Of a stretch of 64,000 bases of DNA, positions 8,571 to 21,569 are shown piece by piece. Every line of letters starts with the position of its first letter. Position 1 is the stretch's first letter. Source of the DNA: Myxococcales bacterium. GTDB lineage: Bacteria > Myxococcota_A > Polyangia > Haliangiales > Haliangiaceae. The stretch covers positions 1 through 64,000 of the forward strand of contig JAQBQE010000025.1 in NCBI GenBank assembly GCA_028287135.1, written 5' to 3'. Below the pieces are notes generated by a model that worked only from the letters and a program-made list of their open reading frames with translations, was not told where the DNA came from and ran no database searches. A program made the position numbers and the translations under genes.

Positions 8571-9254
8571 GTGAAGAAGAAACCGGTTTCGAAGCACCAG
8601 AGCGATCGCGTCGAGCGCGTACGCGAGGACACCACTCCGCCTCCGCCCGCCGAGGCGTCGAATGCGCCGCCCGCCGGCGCCGAGCAGCAGACCGATCTCG
8701 CCCCCGTCGTGGGCTCGAATCTTCGCCGACTCCGCACGCGCCGCGGTCTCTCGCTCGAGCGCCTGGCCCAGATCTCGGGGGTCTCGCGCGCGATGCTCGG
8801 GCAGATCGAGCTCGGGCAGTCGGCACCGACGATCAACGTCCTGTGGAAGATCGCGCGTGCCCTCGAGGTCACGTTCTCGGCGCTGATCAGCGCTCGCACG
8901 CAGTCCGGCGCGCTCGTGCTGCGCTCCTCGGAATCGAAGATCCTCACCAGCAAGGATCGCAGCTTCAGCTCGCGCGCCCTGTTCCCGTTCGACGAGCCTC
9001 GCCGCGTCGAGTTCTACGAGCTGCGGCTGGCTGCCGGCGCCGTCGAGGATGCCGACGCGCACCCGCCCGGGACCAGCGAGAATCTCGTCTGCACCGCGGG
9101 TGCGATCGAGATCGACGTTGCCGGCGACACGCATCGGCTCGAGGCCGGTGATTCGATCCTGTTCGAAGCCGATACGCCGCACGCGTATCGCAATCCGGGT
9201 CGCACCGAGTCGGTGATGTACCTGGTGATGACGTACGCCGAAGAGATCGGCTGA
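8571..9254 (+). CDS. XRE-family regulator with C-terminal cupin domain
   Basis: The frame is open from GTG 8541, but a TATACT -10 at 8546-8551 overlaps it, so I prefer GTG 8571 (TTG 8562 is also possible), giving 227 residues. After a charged linker comes a helix-turn-helix domain (VGSNLRRLRTRRGLSLERL, then SGVSRAMLGQIELGQSAPTI, roughly residues 45-100), then a small-molecule-binding cupin barrel (FYELRLAAG; GAIEIDVAG; EAGDSILFEADTPHAYRNPG). The family contains repressors or activators controlling amino-acid or polyamine genes through a cupin-bound ligand. It lies between amt and argH, so nitrogen or arginine metabolism is a plausible target, but this is inference from position only. Confidence 0.85.
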   Translation: MKKKPVSKHQSDRVERVREDTTPPPPAEASNAPPAGAEQQTDLAPVVGSNLRRLRTRRGLSLERLAQISGVSRAMLGQIELGQSAPTINVLWKIARALEVTFSALISARTQSGALVLRSSESKILTSKDRSFSSRALFPFDEPRRVEFYELRLAAGAVEDADAHPPGTSENLVCTAGAIEIDVAGDTHRLEAGDSILFEADTPHAYRNPGRTESVMYLVMTYAEEIG

Positions 9255-9268
9255 GCCGCAAGCGCGCT

Positions 9269-9274
9269 TATACT
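9269..9274 (+). promoter_or_regulatory. -10 element TATACT, 7 nt before argH
   Basis: TATACT, then GCGCGCC, then the argH ATG at 9282. There is no Shine-Dalgarno sequence and no good -35. The spacing implies a leaderless argH-lysA transcript. Confidence 0.5.
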
Positions 9275-9281
9275 GCGCGCC

Positions 9282-10691
9282 ATGTCGGGACCGAAAGGCG
9301 CGCGTGGACGCAGGTTCGAGGGAGCCCTCGATCCGATCGCGGCGCAGATGAATGCTTCGATCGATTTTGATCAGCGGCTGCTTCCTCATGACGTGGCCGG
9401 CTCGATCGCGCATGCGCAGATGCTCGCGGCGCGCGGGCTGATCACCGCCGCGGATGCCAAGGCGATCGTCGACGGCCTGCGCCGCGTCGAGGCCAAGCTG
9501 GCGGCCGGTGAGCTGCCGTGGGACGCCGCCCTCGAGGACGTCCACATGAACGTCGAGGCCCGGCTGATCGACGATATCGGCGATGCGGGACGGCGGCTCC
9601 ATACCGGCCGCAGCCGCAACGATCAGGTCGCCACGGACCTCCGGCTCTACGCGCGCGCCGCCGCCGCGCAGATCGTCGCGTCGATCGATGACCTCCGGCG
9701 CGCGTTCCTCGCGCAGGCGCGCGGCCACCTCGACACGCTGATGCCGGGCTATACCCATTTCCAGCGCGCGCAGCCGGTGCGGCTCGCCCACCACATGCTG
9801 GCGTACGACGCGATGCTCGAGCGCGACCGCGGGCGAGTGACGGATGCGGCGCGCCGGGCCGATGTCTCGCCGCTCGGCTCGGGTGCCCTTGCAGGAACGA
9901 CGCTGCCGATCGATCGCGAGCATGTCGCGCGCTCGCTCGGGTTCTCCTCGATCACCCGCAACTCGCTCGATGCCGTCGGCGATCGCGACTTCGCCGTCGA
10001 GCTGGTCGCCGCGTGCGCGCTCCTCCAGGTTCACCTGTCGCGGCTCGGCGAGGAGCTCGTCCTGTGGACGAGTCAGGAGATCGGGTTCGTGCGAATCGGC
10101 GAGGCGTACTGCTCGGGCTCGAGCCTGATGCCACAGAAGATGAACCCGGATCTCGCGGAGCTGCTGCGCGCGAAGTCGGGCCGCAGCGTCGGTGCGTGGG
10201 TCACGCTGATGACCGTGATCAAGGGACTGCCGCTCGCCTACAACAAGGACCTCCAGGAGACCCAGGAGCCGCTGTACGACGCGGTCGAGACCGCACTGTC
10301 GACGCTCGCGGTCGCCGCCGGGATGGTCAACAGCCTCGTGTTCGACGTCGACAAGTTGCGCGCTGCGATCGGAGCTGGGCATCTCGTCGCGACGGAGCTC
10401 GCGGACTATCTGGTGACCCGCGGCGTCGCCTTCCGCGAAGCACACGATGTCGCCGGGCACCTCGTCCGGGTCGCCACCGAGCGCGGGGTCGAGCTCGCGG
10501 CGCTGTCCCTCGACGAGCTCAAGGCCGCTCATCCCTCGTTCGAGGCGGATGTCAGCGATTGGCTCGACCCGCAACGTGCGGTGGATCGTCGTGATCTTCC
10601 AGGCGGTCCGGCCAGGTCGCGCGTGCTCGCCGAGATCGATCGGATTGCTGCCGAGCTTGAGGCCGAGGTTGCGGTACAACCCACGGCCTGA
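9282..10691 (+). CDS. argH: argininosuccinate lyase
   Basis: A 469-residue member of the fumarase/aspartase superfamily that splits argininosuccinate into arginine and fumarate, the last step of arginine synthesis. Clear family blocks: [25 protein letters not shown], the [12 protein letters not shown] substrate loop, [13 protein letters not shown], and the mobile active-site signature [12 protein letters not shown] (residues 279-290, containing the catalytic serine). The gene overlaps the lysA start by one base (TGATG), so the two share an operon. That is a pairing seen in several bacteria. Confidence 0.97.
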   Translation: MSGPKGARGRRFEGALDPIAAQMNASIDFDQRLLPHDVAGSIAHAQMLAARGLITAADAKAIVDGLRRVEAKLAAGELPWDAALEDVHMNVEARLIDDIGDAGRRLHTGRSRNDQVATDLRLYARAAAAQIVASIDDLRRAFLAQARGHLDTLMPGYTHFQRAQPVRLAHHMLAYDAMLERDRGRVTDAARRADVSPLGSGALAGTTLPIDREHVARSLGFSSITRNSLDAVGDRDFAVELVAACALLQVHLSRLGEELVLWTSQEIGFVRIGEAYCSGSSLMPQKMNPDLAELLRAKSGRSVGAWVTLMTVIKGLPLAYNKDLQETQEPLYDAVETALSTLAVAAGMVNSLVFDVDKLRAAIGAGHLVATELADYLVTRGVAFREAHDVAGHLVRVATERGVELAALSLDELKAAHPSFEADVSDWLDPQRAVDRRDLPGGPARSRVLAEIDRIAAELEAEVAVQPTA

Positions 10692-11950
10692 TGCCAGCTC
10701 CGTTCGAGTACAAGGGTGACGAGCTCCACTGTGAAGGCGTTTCTCTGGCGAAGATCGCCGAGGAGGTCGGCACGCCGTTCTACGTCTACAGCCGGGCCGA
10801 GCTCGAACGCGCGTACACGGCCTTCGACGCCGCGCTCGAAGGGATTCCGCACCGCGTCTGTTACGCCGTCAAGGCGAACTCGACGCTCGGGATCCTCAAG
10901 GTCCTGATCGATCTCGGCGCGGGCGCCGACATCGTGTCGTACGGCGAGCTGTTCCGCTGGCAGAAGGCCGGCGGCGATGCGGCGAAGGTCGTGTTCTCCG
11001 GCGTCGGCAAGTCCGAGTCCGAGATGAAGCTCGCGCTCGCAGCCGGCATCGGTTGCTTCAATGTCGAGTCCGGTGAGGAGCTGCTCGAGCTCGATCGCGT
11101 CGCGCTCTCGGTCGGCAAGCGCGCGAAGGTCTCGCTGCGCGTCAACCCCGACGTCGACGCGGGCACCCACCCGTACATCTCGACCGGGCTCAAGACCAAC
11201 AAGTTCGGCGTCTCGATGGAAGAGGCTCGCGACCTCGCACGCACTGGCGCCAAGCTGCGTGGCATCGAGCTCGCCGGCGTCGACTTCCACATCGGCTCGC
11301 AGCTGACGAAGACGTCGCCGTTTGCGGATGCGATCGCGCGGCTCGTCGAGCTGATCCAGGATCTCGCGAAGGACGGCATCAAGCTCAGCCACATCGACAT
11401 CGGTGGCGGGCTCGGGATCGACTACGGCAAGGGCGATGTGGTGCCGTCGCCGGCCGAGTACGGCGCGGCGGTTCGCGATGCCCTCGCGCCGCTGCTCTCG
11501 ATGGGCCTCGAGCTGTACACCGAGCCGGGCCGCGTGCTCGTCGGTGCAGCCGGCGCACTCGTCACGCGCGTGATGTTCCGCAAGCGCAACGAGGTGAAGC
11601 ACTTCACGCTCGTCGATGCGGCGATGAACGACCTGATGCGCCCCGCGCTGTACGGCTCGTTCCATCCGATGAAGCCGGTGAGCAAGCCGAACCGTCCGGA
11701 GATCACGACCGACGTGGTCGGTCCGATCTGCGAGACCGGCGACTTCTTCGCGCGCGACCGCAACCTGCCCGAGATGGCGCAGGGCGAGCTGCTGTGGATC
11801 GGTGCGGCGGGTGCCTACGGCTCGACGATGGCGTCGAACTACAACACGCGGCCTCGCGTGCCCGAGATCCTCGTACGCGGCGACAAGTACACGATCCTCA
11901 AGCCGCGGGAAACCTACGAGCAGCTGATCGCCGGCGAGAAACTGGCGTAG
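10691..11950 (+). CDS. lysA: diaminopimelate decarboxylase
   Basis: A 419-residue PLP-dependent (fold III) enzyme that decarboxylates meso-diaminopimelate to lysine. The PLP lysine is Lys61 in CYAVKANST. Further signatures are HIGSQLT (~200), the glycine-rich phosphate site [21 protein letters not shown], and the cross-subunit [11 protein letters not shown] motif. It is translationally coupled to argH. It fits a meso-DAP cell-wall chemistry, consistent with the MurE motif further along. Confidence 0.97.
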   Translation: MPAPFEYKGDELHCEGVSLAKIAEEVGTPFYVYSRAELERAYTAFDAALEGIPHRVCYAVKANSTLGILKVLIDLGAGADIVSYGELFRWQKAGGDAAKVVFSGVGKSESEMKLALAAGIGCFNVESGEELLELDRVALSVGKRAKVSLRVNPDVDAGTHPYISTGLKTNKFGVSMEEARDLARTGAKLRGIELAGVDFHIGSQLTKTSPFADAIARLVELIQDLAKDGIKLSHIDIGGGLGIDYGKGDVVPSPAEYGAAVRDALAPLLSMGLELYTEPGRVLVGAAGALVTRVMFRKRNEVKHFTLVDAAMNDLMRPALYGSFHPMKPVSKPNRPEITTDVVGPICETGDFFARDRNLPEMAQGELLWIGAAGAYGSTMASNYNTRPRVPEILVRGDKYTILKPRETYEQLIAGEKLA

Positions 11951-11971
11951 CTACCGCTCGCCGAGTCCTGT

Positions 11972-11977
11972 TATCTT
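11972..11977 (+). promoter_or_regulatory. -10-like element TATCTT, 6 nt before the DUF1111 gene
   Basis: TATCTT (or TTATCT one base earlier, 7 nt) precedes GTG 11984 with no Shine-Dalgarno sequence. It lies in the 33-base gap after lysA, so the lipoprotein gene probably has its own leaderless promoter. Confidence 0.4.
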
Positions 11978-11983
11978 CGACCT

Positions 11984-13282
<1,299 letters not shown>

Positions 13283-13340
13283 GCGTTACGTCGCGGCGGG
13301 CGTCGTGCTCGCGCTCGTCGTCACCGGTTCGATCTGAGCG

Positions 13341-15350
13341 CTAGCGCTTTGCGACTTGCACGCGCGCGTCGTTGAACGCGGCCTGGCCACCGAGGTCGGC
13401 GAGCCCGGGCGGGATCAGCGCGTTCGACGTGAAGCCGTTCGCGGTGTGCTTGCGCCACAGTCCCTTGGGCAGCACGCAGACACCGTCGCGGACCTCGGTC
13501 GCGATCTTCGCCAGGCAGTGGACCTCGCCGTACGAGTTCCACACCTTGATCGCGTCACCGGTCCGGATCCCGCGCGCAGCGGCATCGTGGGCCGAGAGCT
13601 CGAGCGCCGCGGGGGCCGTGCGGAGCTGGCCGAACATCGAGCTGATCTGGGTGGCAAGCGACGGCGAGATCAGCGTCAGCGGAAACTCGTCGGTGCGCGG
13701 ATCGGGCTGGTACGTGTAGAGCCCGGCCGGTGCCTCGCGATCGAGGTGCTCGGGGACGAGGTGAATCTTCTGATCCGGCGTACCCGGGAACACCTCGACG
13801 AACGGGATCTGCCGCGCGCCTTCGGGCGGCGAGGCGATCGTCGCCGTCGCGAGCTGCGCGCGCAGCGCGGGGCCGTCGGGCGACGCTGCGAACACGCTCG
13901 CCACGATCTCCTCGTCGGTCATCGCATCGCCGGGGCGGACGAGATCGAACCGCTCGAGCAAGGCGCCGAACAGCTGGTTGTTGCTGCGCGCCTCACCCAC
14001 CGGGGCAACCACGGCATGGCTGTCGAACATGCGGGTCGCGCCGTCGCCACGGCGGAGATCGCGATGCTCGAGGAACGTGGTCGCGGGCAGCACGACATCT
14101 GCGAGGTGCGCGGTGTCGGTCATCACCTGATCGTGGACGACCACGAACAGGTCGTCGCGGCGAAGCTCCTCGATCAGGGCGCGCTGATCCGGCGCGGTCA
14201 CGGCAGGATTGCAGTTGTAGACGAACAGGCACTCGAGCCTGGGCTCGGTCAGCGTCTGCAACGCGGTCGAGATCTGAGACATGTTGATCGTGCGCGCCGC
14301 GGACGGCGGCTCGGCAATGCCGGCCTGATCGCTGACGCCCCACCGCGCGTCACCGGCCATCGTGTAGCCACCGCCGCGCACGCCGAACTTTCCGGCGACC
14401 GCCGGGATCGCGAGGACCGCAGCGACAGCGCTGCCACCGTTGCGGTTACGCTCGAGGCCGTTGCCGACGCGGATCACCGCGGGCGACGCCTGCGCGTAAA
14501 GCTCGACGAACCGGTCGAGCTCGGCCAGCTCGAGCCCAGCCTCGCGCGCCGCATCCTCGAGAGACCACCGTGCCGAGCGTCGCTCGAGCTCCTCGACCTC
14601 CGCGGCGTGCTCGGCGAGGAACGCGCGATTTGCATGACCGCGGGTGAACAGCGCGTGGATCACAGCGAGCGCGACGGGCACATCGGTGCCGGGACGGATC
14701 GGGAGATGGAGATCCGCGCGGCGCGCGAGCGGCGTCTTGCGCGGATCGACGACCACCAGCTTGGCCCCCGCCGCGATCGCACGCTCGATCACCGGGACCA
14801 GGTGGATGCCGGTCGCCGTCGGGTTGATGCCCCACAGCACGATCAGCCTGGCGTGCTCGTAGTCCTCGAGCGCGACGCCTTGCATCACGCCATAGAGGCC
14901 CCGGCATGCGGCGGTGGTCGCCGCGGCGCAGAACGTGCGATCGAGGTTCGAGGCGCCGAGCCGGCGGAAGAACCGGGTCGCGAGCGCGCCCTCGGTCAGC
15001 CAGCCGTTCGATCCGCCGTAGTGATACGGCAGGATCGCCTCGGCGCCGGAGGTCGAGCGGATCAGCTGGAGGCGGGTCGCGACAATCGCCAGCGCCTCGT
15101 CCCAGGTCGCGGTGCGGAACTGGCCGCTGCCCTTGGCGCCGTCCCGGATCAGCGGCGTCTTGATCCGGTCGTCGCCGTACATGTGATCGGCAAACTTGCG
15201 GACCTTGCCGCAGACAAAGCCATCGGTGATCGGACCACGGCGATCTCCGTTGATCTCGACGACGCGGCCTTGATCGATGGTGACGGTCAGCCCGCAGAGA
15301 TCGGGACAGTCGAGCGGGCACGAGCTCGATCGCTCTTCCATCGGCGCCAT
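13341..15350 (-). CDS. molybdopterin-dependent oxidoreductase (bis-MGD family)
   Basis: The frame is open to ATG 15371, but a -10-like TATAGT lies at 15362-15357 and ATG 15350 follows it after 6 nt, so I place the start there (669 residues). The N-terminal [4Fe-4S] ligands are Cys11, 15, 19 and 47 (CPLDCPDLC and VCGK). Later blocks bind the two molybdopterin guanine dinucleotides: LIVLWGINPTATGIH, VVVDPRKTPLA, NCNPAVTAPDQ, TDTAHLADVVLPATTFLEH, and a C-terminal molydopterin-binding domain (HDAAARGIRTGDAIKVWNSYGEV). There is no twin-arginine leader, so it is probably cytoplasmic. It belongs to the broad formate dehydrogenase/thiosulfate reductase-like group; the substrate cannot be told. No partner subunit gene is next to it. 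Confidence 0.88.
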   Translation of the reverse strand: MAPMEERSSSCPLDCPDLCGLTVTIDQGRVVEINGDRRGPITDGFVCGKVRKFADHMYGDDRIKTPLIRDGAKGSGQFRTATWDEALAIVATRLQLIRSTSGAEAILPYHYGGSNGWLTEGALATRFFRRLGASNLDRTFCAAATTAACRGLYGVMQGVALEDYEHARLIVLWGINPTATGIHLVPVIERAIAAGAKLVVVDPRKTPLARRADLHLPIRPGTDVPVALAVIHALFTRGHANRAFLAEHAAEVEELERRSARWSLEDAAREAGLELAELDRFVELYAQASPAVIRVGNGLERNRNGGSAVAAVLAIPAVAGKFGVRGGGYTMAGDARWGVSDQAGIAEPPSAARTINMSQISTALQTLTEPRLECLFVYNCNPAVTAPDQRALIEELRRDDLFVVVHDQVMTDTAHLADVVLPATTFLEHRDLRRGDGATRMFDSHAVVAPVGEARSNNQLFGALLERFDLVRPGDAMTDEEIVASVFAASPDGPALRAQLATATIASPPEGARQIPFVEVFPGTPDQKIHLVPEHLDREAPAGLYTYQPDPRTDEFPLTLISPSLATQISSMFGQLRTAPAALELSAHDAAARGIRTGDAIKVWNSYGEVHCLAKIATEVRDGVCVLPKGLWRKHTANGFTSNALIPPGLADLGGQAAFNDARVQVAKR

Positions 15351-15356
15351 CGACGC

Positions 15357-15362
15357 ACTATA
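15357..15362 (-). promoter_or_regulatory. -10 element TATAGT, 6 nt before the molybdopterin oxidoreductase
   Basis: On the minus strand TATAGT, GCGTCG, ATG (15350). It lies between the PEGA gene stop and the oxidoreductase start. It supports both the shorter start and an independent leaderless transcript. Confidence 0.5.
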
Positions 15363-15378
15363 CGCAAACATCGACGGA

Positions 15379-17066
15379 TCACCAGGTGCCCGTCAGCCCG
15401 TAGGTCATCGTCGCGTTACCACCGGAATCCGTTGCGGATCCGACGGCTGGGCGCACCGGGACCTTCGGGAGGTCGAGGTTGCGCGTCAGGATGCCGGCGC
15501 CGATCAGCCCGACCGCCATGCCGCCGAGCGCGAAGTTGGCGAGGCGTTCGTTGGAGATCTCGGCGTTGGCATCGCCGGTCGAGGCCACGTTGGACACCGC
15601 GATGCCGCCGGCCATGCCGATCAGGCCGCCGATGTCGATCAGCAGGGCATGCGTGCGACTGATCTCGTAGTAGCGCGTCAGCACCATGCCGCCGACCGCA
15701 CCCATGCCGAGGCCGCTGAGGACGAGCCCCGAGCTGACGGCGCGCGGTGGGTCGAACGACGCGGAGAACAGCAGGCCCGCCCCGGTGCCCCACATCACCG
15801 CGCTGTTGAACAGCGCCGCGTCACCGGGGGTGATGCGAACGCGGTCTGCGACGTAGTAGCCGACCACACCACCGACGAGGATGCTCGCGCCGAACACCGG
15901 CTGGATGATCTCGTCCTTCGACGTCAACACCCTCGCACCGGCGTACCCGGCGATCGCACCCGCGATCGACGACGTGATCGTCAGGTTGCTGGTTCCGAGC
16001 GGCAGATCCGCCGGGGTCTGGAAATACGCACCGACGAGGCCGGCCGTCACGCCGACCACGCTGCCGGCACCCGCGATCGCGGTCTCCTGGAACGCGTAGA
16101 GCAGGCCGCCCGCTGCGAAGCCACCCGCGATACCCGCTGCCACGATCAGCTGGCGACGCCCGGTCTGCGGCAACGGCGCGAGATCGACGAGCTCGCGATG
16201 GGTCTTGCCGGGCAGGACCTCGATCTGGACCTCGTGACGCACTCGGTTCGGTGCCTCGGCGCTGATCGTGTACGTACCGCTCGGAAGCGCGGCCTGGTAG
16301 CTGCCGATCCCGACGAACAGCTTGCCGAGGAACACGCGCGCATCGGGCGGGCTGACCTGCACCGACAACGTGCCCTTGAGCGGCTCGAGCTTGACGTACT
16401 TCGTGTACGGCTTGCCGATGCCGACCTCGATCACCTGCGTGCTCGGCTCGTAGCCATCACGCTCGACGGTCATCTCGTAGCGACCGCCGAGCACGTCGAT
16501 CTGCTTGCGCGAGCGGCCGTTGGCCTTGGTGCCCGAGTCATTCGCGATCGTGATGTACGCGTCGGGTGGATCGGTCTCGACATAGACCTTGGCGGTCAGG
16601 TTCTGGAGCACCTGGGTGCGACGCGCGACGTTCGCCTTGTCCTCCTTCGGATCGGCCGCGCAGTCGTTCGCGCGCCTGGCATCCGGCGGGACCGCGGCGA
16701 TGTACCGCTCGAGGTAGCCGATCGCCTTCTCGTACTCGAGGCTGCGCTCGTACGCCTGCCCGATGTCCTTGAGGATCGTGTAGTACGGGCTCAGGCAGTA
16801 CGCGGCGACGAGCTCGGTGACGGCACCGTCGTAGTCGCCCTGCAGGTACAGGGTCTCGCCGCGCTGGTAGTGCTCCGAGGCCTGGGCGCGGATCTGATCC
16901 TGCGTCAGCTTCGGATCGAGCTGCCGGCAGTCATCGATCTCGAGGATCGGGATCAACCGGCCGCCGATGTACCCGGCGTCGCGCGGCTGCGGGTCTTCCT
17001 TGATCACCGGCTGCGCATGGACGTGCGCCGCGAGGCCGATCAACACCAGGATCGCGAGCCGTGCCC

Positions 17067-17070
<4 letters not shown>
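15379..17070 (-). CDS. TPR/PEGA-domain exported membrane protein
   Basis: 563 residues, starting from TTG 17070 in a TTGA overlap with the stop of the upstream kinase gene. It has a signal peptide (MRARLAILVLIGLAAHVHA), a TPR-like helical region (~45-125: ASEHYQRGETLYLQGDYDGAV, YLERYIAAVP), then PEGA-type beta repeats (ETDPPDAYITI, DGYEPSTQ, QVSPPDARVFLGKLFVGIGSY, ~145-285), and a C-terminal half with many Gly/Ala-rich hydrophobic segments (~295-540) that look like transmembrane helices. PEGA domains occur in surface and signalling proteins of myxobacteria. The translational coupling with a kinase carrying its own PEGA domain suggests a shared envelope-sensing role, which is inference. Confidence 0.7.
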
Positions 17071-18794
<1,724 letters not shown>

Positions 18795-18808
18795 TGCTGT
18801 CTCCGTCC

Positions 18809-18837
18809 ATGGTAGGCGCCGCGCGACAGCGAGTCAA
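18809..18837 (-). promoter_or_regulatory. sigma70-type promoter of the kinase-PEGA operon
   Basis: On the minus strand a -35 TTGACT (18837-18832), a 17-nt spacer and a -10 TACCAT (18814-18809) lie 14 nt before the kinase ATG. This is the best consensus-like promoter in the window. The predicted leader is only about 7 nt. Confidence 0.6.
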
Positions 18838-18907
18838 ACCACACACCGCAATGCGCACGTGAGGCGCTGGCACTCAACTACCTTCGATTGCTTGGATTCT
18901 TGTCGTC

Positions 18908-18936
18908 TTGCCTTCATGCGCATGTTGGAATATAAG
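18908..18936 (+). promoter_or_regulatory. promoter with palindromic operator candidate upstream of the ArsR-methyltransferase gene
   Basis: TTGCCT (18908-18913), a 17-nt spacer, and TATAAG (18931-18936). The spacer contains a perfect 10-bp palindrome CATGCGCATG (18915-18924), a natural position for a repressor. TATAAG is also 7 nt before GTG 18944. Confidence 0.5.
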
Positions 18937-18946
18937 AGGAGGCGTG

Positions 18947-19915
18947 ATGGTGTCGCCGCGGGCCGATCTGTTCCGTCTCCTCGGAGACGAGGATCGCCTG
19001 CGCCTGCTCGCGCTGTGCGCCGAGGAGGAGCTGACCGTCGGCGAGCTCGCATCGTTGCTCGGCGAGAGCCAGCCACAGATCACCAAGAAGTCGCAACCGC
19101 TGCGCGAGGTGGGTCTGCTGTCGGCGCGCCGCGACGGAACCCGCACGTTGCTCCGCGCTCAGGTGACCGATCGCGATGTGATCGTCGATGCGGCCCTCGA
19201 GGAGGGTCGCGTGCTGTGCAGCAAGGACGGCAGCCTCGCGAAGGTCGCGTCGATCGTCGCAGCGCGCGAGGAGCTGTCGCGCCGGTTCTTCGATGGCCTC
19301 GAGCCCTCGGCCGAACCCGAGGTCGCGCGAACGGCCGACACCGAGCTGCTCGCCTGGCTGCCGATGATCGCGCCGCTGCTGCCGGGGCGCGCGCTCGCGA
19401 TCGATGTCGGGACCGGCGAAGGCACGTTGCTGCCGCTGCTGTCGCCGCTCTACGAGCGCGTGATCGCGGTCGACCGCAGCCCGGCGCGCCTCGCTCGCTG
19501 CGCCGCGCGGATCACGAGCTTCGGTCTGCCGAACGTTCGGCTGCGCGAAGGCGATGTCGAGGATCCCGGCCTCGCCGAGGAGATCGGGCAACGTGGCGGT
19601 GCCGACCTCGTGGTGATGGCGCGCGTGCTCCATCACGCGGCGCGCCCACAGGATGCGATCACCGCGGCGACACGCCTGCTGCGCGCCGGCGGTCAGCTGA
19701 TTCTCGTCGACTACCTCCCCCACGATGATGAAGCGATGCGCGAGCAAGGCGACGTGTGGCTCGGCTTCGAGCCCATGAAGCTGCGCACGTGGCTCGATGC
19801 AGCCTCGCTCGACAGCGTCGCGGTCCACCCACTCCAGCTCTCTCAGCTCGCGGTCCAGCGCCCCGCGCTCCAGCTCGCCACCGGCAAGAAGAAGCCGGCG
19901 CGCGCCTTCCACTGA
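18947..19915 (+). CDS. ArsR-family regulator fused to SAM-dependent methyltransferase (SahR-like)
   Basis: The start is placed at ATG 18947, preceded by AGAGGAGG (18935-18942); GTG 18944 is in frame and equally possible. 322 residues. The N-terminal winged helix-turn-helix of ArsR type (ADLFRLLGDEDRLRLLALCAEE, ELASLLGESQPQITKKSQPL, ~5-75) is followed by a Rossmann methyltransferase domain (SAM motif AIDVGTGEGTLLPLL, then RVIAVDRSPARLARC, and DLVVMARVLHHAARP). This architecture is that of SahR, a regulator of methionine-cycle genes that senses S-adenosylhomocysteine in Proteobacteria. The next gene, 41 bases away, is ahcY, which destroys that metabolite. I infer an autoregulated sahR-ahcY unit; enzymatic methyl transfer is not required for such a role. 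Confidence 0.85.
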   Translation: MVSPRADLFRLLGDEDRLRLLALCAEEELTVGELASLLGESQPQITKKSQPLREVGLLSARRDGTRTLLRAQVTDRDVIVDAALEEGRVLCSKDGSLAKVASIVAAREELSRRFFDGLEPSAEPEVARTADTELLAWLPMIAPLLPGRALAIDVGTGEGTLLPLLSPLYERVIAVDRSPARLARCAARITSFGLPNVRLREGDVEDPGLAEEIGQRGGADLVVMARVLHHAARPQDAITAATRLLRAGGQLILVDYLPHDDEAMREQGDVWLGFEPMKLRTWLDAASLDSVAVHPLQLSQLAVQRPALQLATGKKKPARAFH

Positions 19916-19956
19916 TTTCGCGTAACTGACGACTCACCCCCTACGGAGAGATCACG

Positions 19957-21420
19957 ATGACCATGGACACCCGCAACGAGTTCCCCGCGTTCAAGATCAA
20001 GGATCGCACCCTGGCCGAGCTCGGCCGCAAGAAGATCCGCATGGCCGAGAAGGAGATGCCCGGCCTGATGTCGCTCCGCGAGGAGTTCGGCAAGAAGGCG
20101 CCGCTCAAGGGCGCGCGCGTCGCCGGCTGCCTTCACATGACGATCGAGACTGCGGTCCTGATGGAGACCCTGATCGCGCTCGGCGCCGAGGTCACCTGGA
20201 CCTCGTGCAACATCTACTCGACGCAGGACGAGGCTGCTGCCGCGATGGCCGCTGCCAACATCCCGGTGTTCGCGTGGAAGGGCGAGAACCTCGAGGAGTA
20301 CTGGCAGAACATCGAGCTCCAGCTCACGGCGTTCAAGGGTGGCAAGGGTCCGAACCTCATCCTCGATGACGGTGGCGATCTCACCCTCCTCGTCCACAAG
20401 GGCGTCGAGATGGAGAAGTCGGGCAAGGCGCCTGACCCGAAGTCGGCGACGAACGACGAGATGCGCGTGATCTACACCGTGCTCGCCGAGTCGCTGAAGG
20501 TGGACAAGACCCGCTTCACGAAGATCGCGGCCGAGCTGAAGGGCGTCTCCGAGGAGACCACCACCGGCGTGCATCGCCTCTACGAGATGGCGAAGACCGG
20601 CTCGCTGCTGTTCCCGTGCATCAACGTCAACGACTCGGTCACCAAGTCGAAGTTCGACAACCTCTACGGTTGCCGCGAGTCGCTGTTCGACGGCATCAAG
20701 CGCGCGACTGACGTCATGGTCGCGGGCAAGGTCGTCGTCGTCGCCGGTTACGGCGATGTCGGCAAGGGCTGCGCCCACGCCGCGCGTGGCCTCGGCGCCC
20801 GCGTGCTGATCACCGAGATCGATCCGATCTGCGCGCTGCAGGCGGCGATGGAGGGCTACGAGGTCACGACGATGGAAGACGCCGTCCCGCAGGGCGACAT
20901 CTTCGTCACCGCGACCGGATGCATGGACGTCATCCGCTTCGAGCACATGCAGGCGATGAAGGACGAGGCGATCCTCGCGAACATCGGCCACTTCGACAGC
21001 GAGATCCAGGTCGCCTATCTCGAGAACAACAAGGAGATCAAGGAAGAGAACATCAAGCCGCAGGTGGATCAGTTCATCTTCCCGAACGGCAAGCGGATCA
21101 CGCTGCTCGCCCGTGGTCGCCTCGTGAACCTCGGCTGCGCGACGGGTCACCCGTCGTTCGTGATGTCGAACTCGTTCACCAACCAGGTCATGGCGCAGAT
21201 GGCGCTGTGGGCGAACGCGCAGCTCGGCAAGGACGAGATCACCGGCATGTCGTTCGACGCCGGCAAGGTCTACGTCCTCCCGAAGAAGCTCGACGAGAAG
21301 GTCGCGCGGCTCCACCTCGCGAAGGTCGGCGTCAAGCTGACGACGCTGACGAAGGTGCAGGCCGAGTACCTCGGTGTTGCGATCGACGGCCCGTTCAAGC
21401 CCGACCACTACCGCTACTAA
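19957..21420 (+). CDS. ahcY: adenosylhomocysteinase
   Basis: A 487-residue cytoplasmic NAD-dependent enzyme that hydrolyses S-adenosylhomocysteine to adenosine and homocysteine, keeping the methyl cycle running. Landmarks: [34 protein letters not shown], the ~40-residue insertion common to many bacterial and plant enzymes, [17 protein letters not shown], the NAD site [10 protein letters not shown] (around residue 263), GHFDSEI, and the C-terminal FKPDHYRY carrying the conserved Lys/Tyr of the neighbouring subunit's cofactor site. It is probably co-transcribed with the ArsR-methyltransferase gene; the intergenic space is too short for a SAH riboswitch. Confidence 0.98.
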   Translation: MTMDTRNEFPAFKIKDRTLAELGRKKIRMAEKEMPGLMSLREEFGKKAPLKGARVAGCLHMTIETAVLMETLIALGAEVTWTSCNIYSTQDEAAAAMAAANIPVFAWKGENLEEYWQNIELQLTAFKGGKGPNLILDDGGDLTLLVHKGVEMEKSGKAPDPKSATNDEMRVIYTVLAESLKVDKTRFTKIAAELKGVSEETTTGVHRLYEMAKTGSLLFPCINVNDSVTKSKFDNLYGCRESLFDGIKRATDVMVAGKVVVVAGYGDVGKGCAHAARGLGARVLITEIDPICALQAAMEGYEVTTMEDAVPQGDIFVTATGCMDVIRFEHMQAMKDEAILANIGHFDSEIQVAYLENNKEIKEENIKPQVDQFIFPNGKRITLLARGRLVNLGCATGHPSFVMSNSFTNQVMAQMALWANAQLGKDEITGMSFDAGKVYVLPKKLDEKVARLHLAKVGVKLTTLTKVQAEYLGVAIDGPFKPDHYRY

Positions 21421-21443
21421 CGACCACGCACTCTCGGTAACGG

Positions 21444-21479
21444 ACGGCGTCGAGCGATCCACAAGATCGGCGGCGCCGT
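21444..21479 (+). terminator. stem-loop after ahcY
   Basis: ACGGCGTC (21444-21451) pairs with GGCGCCGT (21472-21479), one G-U pair. An inner CGATC/GATCG stem encloses a 5-nt loop. No U-tract follows, so it may be a processing or Rho-assisted end. Confidence 0.5.
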
Positions 21480-21569
21480 TCGCCGTTTCGGGATCACAGG
21501 CAGACGGGCGCGTCGCCGCAACGCATCGTCGTCGGATCGCAGTAGTTGTTCTCGCAGTGAACCGCGCGA

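Noticed and set aside
7293..10679. 1,128-codon open frame on the minus strand across amt, XRE and argH
   Set aside because: It spans three real plus-strand genes in the complementary frame; Arg/His/Asp-rich composition and lack of domains mark it as a GC-driven shadow.
19916..19956. SAH riboswitch upstream of ahcY
   Set aside because: Only 41 bases separate the genes, too short for the known SAH aptamer with expression platform, and no such fold is visible.
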